A stretch of 9,267 nt of DNA from an uncultured Burkholderiales bacterium. GTDB lineage: Bacteria; Pseudomonadota; Gammaproteobacteria; Burkholderiales; Burkholderiaceae. Location of the stretch: the NCBI GenBank assembly GCA_903845315.1, contig CAIMWY010000182.1, positions 1-9,267 of the forward strand, in the 5' to 3' direction. Of the stretch, positions 7,537 through 9,267 are shown one piece after another; the stretch's first letter is position 1; each line of letters begins with the position of its first letter. A program made the translations under genes and the position numbers. The notes beneath the pieces were generated by a model. That model made no database searches. It worked only from the letters and a program-made list of their open reading frames with translations, and was not told the DNA's origin.

Positions 7537-7557
7537 GTTGGGTGTGTTCAACCCAAC
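7537..7557. terminator. Possible bidirectional hairpin between xerD and the DUF455 gene
   Basis: GTTGGGT (7537-7543) pairs perfectly with ACCCAAC (7551-7557) around a seven-base loop. It starts two bases after the xerD stop, and its loop and right arm carry the stop codon and final codons of the convergent DUF455 gene. Neither side has a T-run, so it is not a classic intrinsic terminator; it may slow polymerase or protect both 3' ends. Confidence 0.4.
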
Positions 7558-8348
7558 AGGTCATTCAGTTCGGTATCGGTAAAGCCTGCTCTTTTACGAG
7601 CTTCGGTATTGAACGGTGGTTTGAGCCGAGGTGCTTCGTAGCGCAGCACCAATTCGCCATACAGCGTGACAGGGTCTAGTCCGCGTTGTGCGCACAACCA
7701 GCGGTACCAATGGTTGCCAATGGCGACATGCCCAACTTCATCACGCAAGATCACATCCAGCACCTCCACCGCACGCAAAGCGCCAAGACTGTTGGCTTTG
7801 CGTAGCTTGCTTTGAATCAGGGGGGTGGCGTCGAGCCCGCGTGCCTCTAGCGTGCGAGGTACCAAAGCCATGCGTGCCAATACATCGGCCGCTGTTTTCT
7901 CGCACATCTGCCACAAGCCATCGTGCGCATCAAAGTCCCCATAGTGGTAACCCAAACTTTGCAGCAAGGTATGAAGCAGTTCAAAGTGTTGCGACTCTTC
8001 AAAGGCCACTTGCATCCAGTCGGTGTAGAAGTTCTCGGGCATGTTGTCGAAGCGCCACACGGCATCCAATGCAAGGTTGATGGCGTTGAACTCGATGTGA
8101 CACACGGCATGGATCAAACCTGCCAATCCTTGAGGGGTTAAGGTCGAACGTGTGACCACCTGCTTAGGAGGCACCAAGCGCGGTGCCGCGGGACGCCCTG
8201 GCAGAACGTCACCTGTGGGTAACGCGATGTGCTGCGTTGGGTCAAGCGCCCAACTGGGGGACTTTTGCCACAAGGTCTGAACGGCATCCACTTTGTCGCG
8301 TGGGTCAGCCAAACAAAGGGCTTGGAGGGCATGGGATCTGAGCTGCAT
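7548..8348 (-). CDS. DUF455 family ferritin-like protein (putative diiron protein)
   Basis: Member of the DUF455/COG2833 ferritin-like family, whose biochemical role is not established to my knowledge; a MiaE-like diiron oxygenase role is sometimes suggested by fold. The 266 residues contain the full pattern expected for a four-helix diiron site: Glu86 in HIEFNAI, Glu118-x-x-His121 in FEESQH, Glu168 in PRTLEARG, and Glu204-x-x-His207 in RDEVGHVAIGNHW. Residues 1-65 form a variable N-terminal extension, and the C-terminal 35 residues (YEAPRLKPPFN, then ARKRAGFTDTELNDLL) are family-typical. The start is ATG at 8348, giving MQLRSHALQALCLADP, which resembles the usual beginning; TAGGG lies immediately before it with almost no spacer, so it is not an ideal site. 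An upstream in-frame start at 8393 would cross the divergent promoter and is not preferred. Cytoplasmic: no signal peptide seen. Confidence 0.88.
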   Translation of the reverse strand: MQLRSHALQALCLADPRDKVDAVQTLWQKSPSWALDPTQHIALPTGDVLPGRPAAPRLVPPKQVVTRSTLTPQGLAGLIHAVCHIEFNAINLALDAVWRFDNMPENFYTDWMQVAFEESQHFELLHTLLQSLGYHYGDFDAHDGLWQMCEKTAADVLARMALVPRTLEARGLDATPLIQSKLRKANSLGALRAVEVLDVILRDEVGHVAIGNHWYRWLCAQRGLDPVTLYGELVLRYEAPRLKPPFNTEARKRAGFTDTELNDLLG

Positions 8349-8391
8349 CCCTACAATTGTAGAAATTACCCAAACATGCAAAGGATGTGTC
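8349..8391. promoter_or_regulatory. Divergent promoter region with perfect 12-base palindrome
   Basis: The 43 bases between the DUF455 and carbonic anhydrase starts contain CTACAATTGTAG at 8351-8362, a perfect palindrome. It places a -10-like hexamer TACAAT on the plus strand (8352-8357) and another on the minus strand (8361-8356). I did not find good -35 hexamers at 16-18 bases for either. AAAGGA at 8380-8385 is the ribosome binding site of the carbonic anhydrase gene, six bases before its ATG. Confidence 0.5.
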
Positions 8392-8916
8392 ATGGCTGTT
8401 TATGAATTGGATGCGCTCAAGCCTCATGTGGCTGACTCGGCCTGGGTGGCCGACAACGCACAAGTGATGGGTGACGTCGAGATGGGCGCGCACAGCAGCG
8501 TCTGGTACAGCAGCGTGGTGCGCGGGGATTCGGACAAGATCACCATCGGTGAAGGCAGCAATGTGCAAGACGGCAGTGTGCTGCATGCTGATGTGGGCAT
8601 GCCTTTGACCTTGGGCAAGCACGTGACGGTGGGCCACATGGTGCAGTTGCATGGGTGCACGATTGGCGATGAATCGCTGATTGGCATCGGGGCCATCGTG
8701 CTCAACGGGGCCAAGATTGGCAAAAACTGTTTGGTGGGTGCTGGCTCGTTGGTGACCGAGGGCAAAGAATTTCCTGATGGATCGATGATCTTGGGCAGCC
8801 CCGCCAAGGTGGTCCGCCAGCTCACCCCTGAGCAAATCGCAGGACTGCGCCGCAGTGCGCAGCACTACATTGACAATGCCCAGCGCCATAAGCTGGGACT
8901 GAAGAAAATCGCTTGA
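8392..8916 (+). CDS. Gamma-class carbonic anhydrase-like (YrdA/PaaY-type) hexapeptide protein
   Basis: Cytoplasmic trimeric left-handed beta-helix protein of the gamma-carbonic anhydrase/YrdA group; members hydrate CO2 or are inactive relatives, and a few act as thioesterases (PaaY). The 174-residue length is typical. Hexapeptide repeats run from about 18 to 125 (for example the turns at VMGDVEMGAHSSVW, KITIGEGSNVQDGSV and TLGKHVTVGHMVQLHG). The three zinc ligands are present: His65 in VLHAD, His82 in VGHMV and His87 in LHGC, along with Arg44/Asp46 in VVRGD and Gln59 in NVQD. The C-terminal helix starts near LTPEQIAGLRRSA. The start is ATG at 8392 with AAAGGA six bases upstream. The ligand set suggests a metal site, but several YrdA-type proteins with all three His show little anhydrase activity, so the enzymatic call is tentative. 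The stop overlaps the next start by one base. Confidence 0.93.
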   Translation: MAVYELDALKPHVADSAWVADNAQVMGDVEMGAHSSVWYSSVVRGDSDKITIGEGSNVQDGSVLHADVGMPLTLGKHVTVGHMVQLHGCTIGDESLIGIGAIVLNGAKIGKNCLVGAGSLVTEGKEFPDGSMILGSPAKVVRQLTPEQIAGLRRSAQHYIDNAQRHKLGLKKIA

Positions 8917-9267
8917 TGACTCAGCTTCATAAATTTTTGTTTGATGGCTTGCCCGTGCGAGGCATGTTGGTGCAACTCACCGATGTCTGGCAAGAGGTGC
9001 TCAAGCGCCGCGCTGCCAATGTCGAGACCGGCGCCTATCCTGAGCCCGTGCGTCACTTGCTCGGTGAGATGACCGCTGCCGCGATGCTGATGCAAGCCAA
9101 TATCAAATTCAATGGCGCTTTGGTGATGCAAATTTTTGGCGATGGTCCCTTGAAGCTGGCCGTGGTTGAAGTGCAGCCCGATTTGAGCTTGCGTGCCACC
9201 GCCAAAGTGGTCGGTGACATTGGTGACGCCAGCAGCTTGCCCGAGATGGTGAACCAGAACAACGAGG
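8916..9267 (+). CDS. hslO: Redox-regulated chaperone Hsp33, 3' end outside the window
   Basis: Cytoplasmic holdase chaperone activated by oxidation, which protects unfolding proteins from aggregation under oxidative stress. The first 117 residues are present and belong to the N-terminal core domain: LHKFLFDGLPVRGMLVQL, then VWQEVLKR, YPEPVRHLLGEMTAAAMLM, IKFNGALVMQIFGDGPLKLAVVE and SLRATAKV. These are hallmark Hsp33 stretches (E. coli Hsp33 has about 290 residues). The zinc-binding CxC and CxxC redox switch is in the C-terminal part, beyond the right edge, and cannot be checked. The ATG at 8916 shares its A with the TGA of the carbonic anhydrase gene (TGATG), and no strong Shine-Dalgarno is visible, so the two are probably translationally coupled in one operon. 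Confidence 0.94.
   Translation, partial: MTQLHKFLFDGLPVRGMLVQLTDVWQEVLKRRAANVETGAYPEPVRHLLGEMTAAAMLMQANIKFNGALVMQIFGDGPLKLAVVEVQPDLSLRATAKVVGDIGDASSLPEMVNQNNE

Noticed and set aside
8293..8391. In-frame extension of the carbonic anhydrase gene to 8293
   Set aside because: It overlaps the start of the divergent DUF455 gene, the residues are not family-like, and AAAGGA at 8380-8385 supports the ATG at 8392.

Overview
The window reads as ordinary chromosomal DNA from a betaproteobacterium, most likely order Burkholderiales and probably Comamonadaceae-like. The pointers are a Bug/TctC-type periplasmic binding protein with no transport partner beside it, a PhoR-type kinase, a DUF455 ferritin-like gene divergent from a gamma-carbonic anhydrase and Hsp33, and a type B L31. 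The genus cannot be fixed from this sequence. Coding density is very high, no stretch over 100 bases lacks a gene, and I see no tRNA, rRNA, insertion sequence, CRISPR array or prophage.

Layout: (1) 1-1158 (+) is the 3' part of a PhoR-like sensor histidine kinase, running off the left edge. (2) 1155-4555 (-) holds, in transcription order, rpmE2 (L31 type B), a large GT-C/ArnT-like membrane protein and a MATE-family transporter. The last two share an ATGA stop/start overlap. A strong intrinsic terminator after rpmE2 runs directly into the start codon of the membrane protein. (3) 4645-5550 (-) is an AEC-family carrier, divergent from (4) 5640-6602 (+), a Bug-family solute-binding protein. (5) 6633-7535 (+) is the tyrosine recombinase XerD, facing (6) 7548-8348 (-), a DUF455 ferritin-like protein with a complete set of putative diiron ligands. 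(7) 8392-8916 (+) is a gamma-class carbonic anhydrase-like hexapeptide protein, followed with a one-base overlap by (8) hslO (Hsp33), cut by the right edge.

The genes are mostly housekeeping: phosphate sensing, translation, chromosome dimer resolution and redox chaperone. Transport and envelope genes are mixed in. I found no clear multi-gene system that is new. The points most worth a second look are the terminator fused to the start of the glycosyltransferase-like gene, the translationally coupled GT-C/MATE pair with an altered Asp-Glu motif, the uncharacterised DUF455 protein, and a perfect 12-base palindrome in the DUF455/carbonic anhydrase divergent promoter region that offers a -10-like hexamer on each strand.
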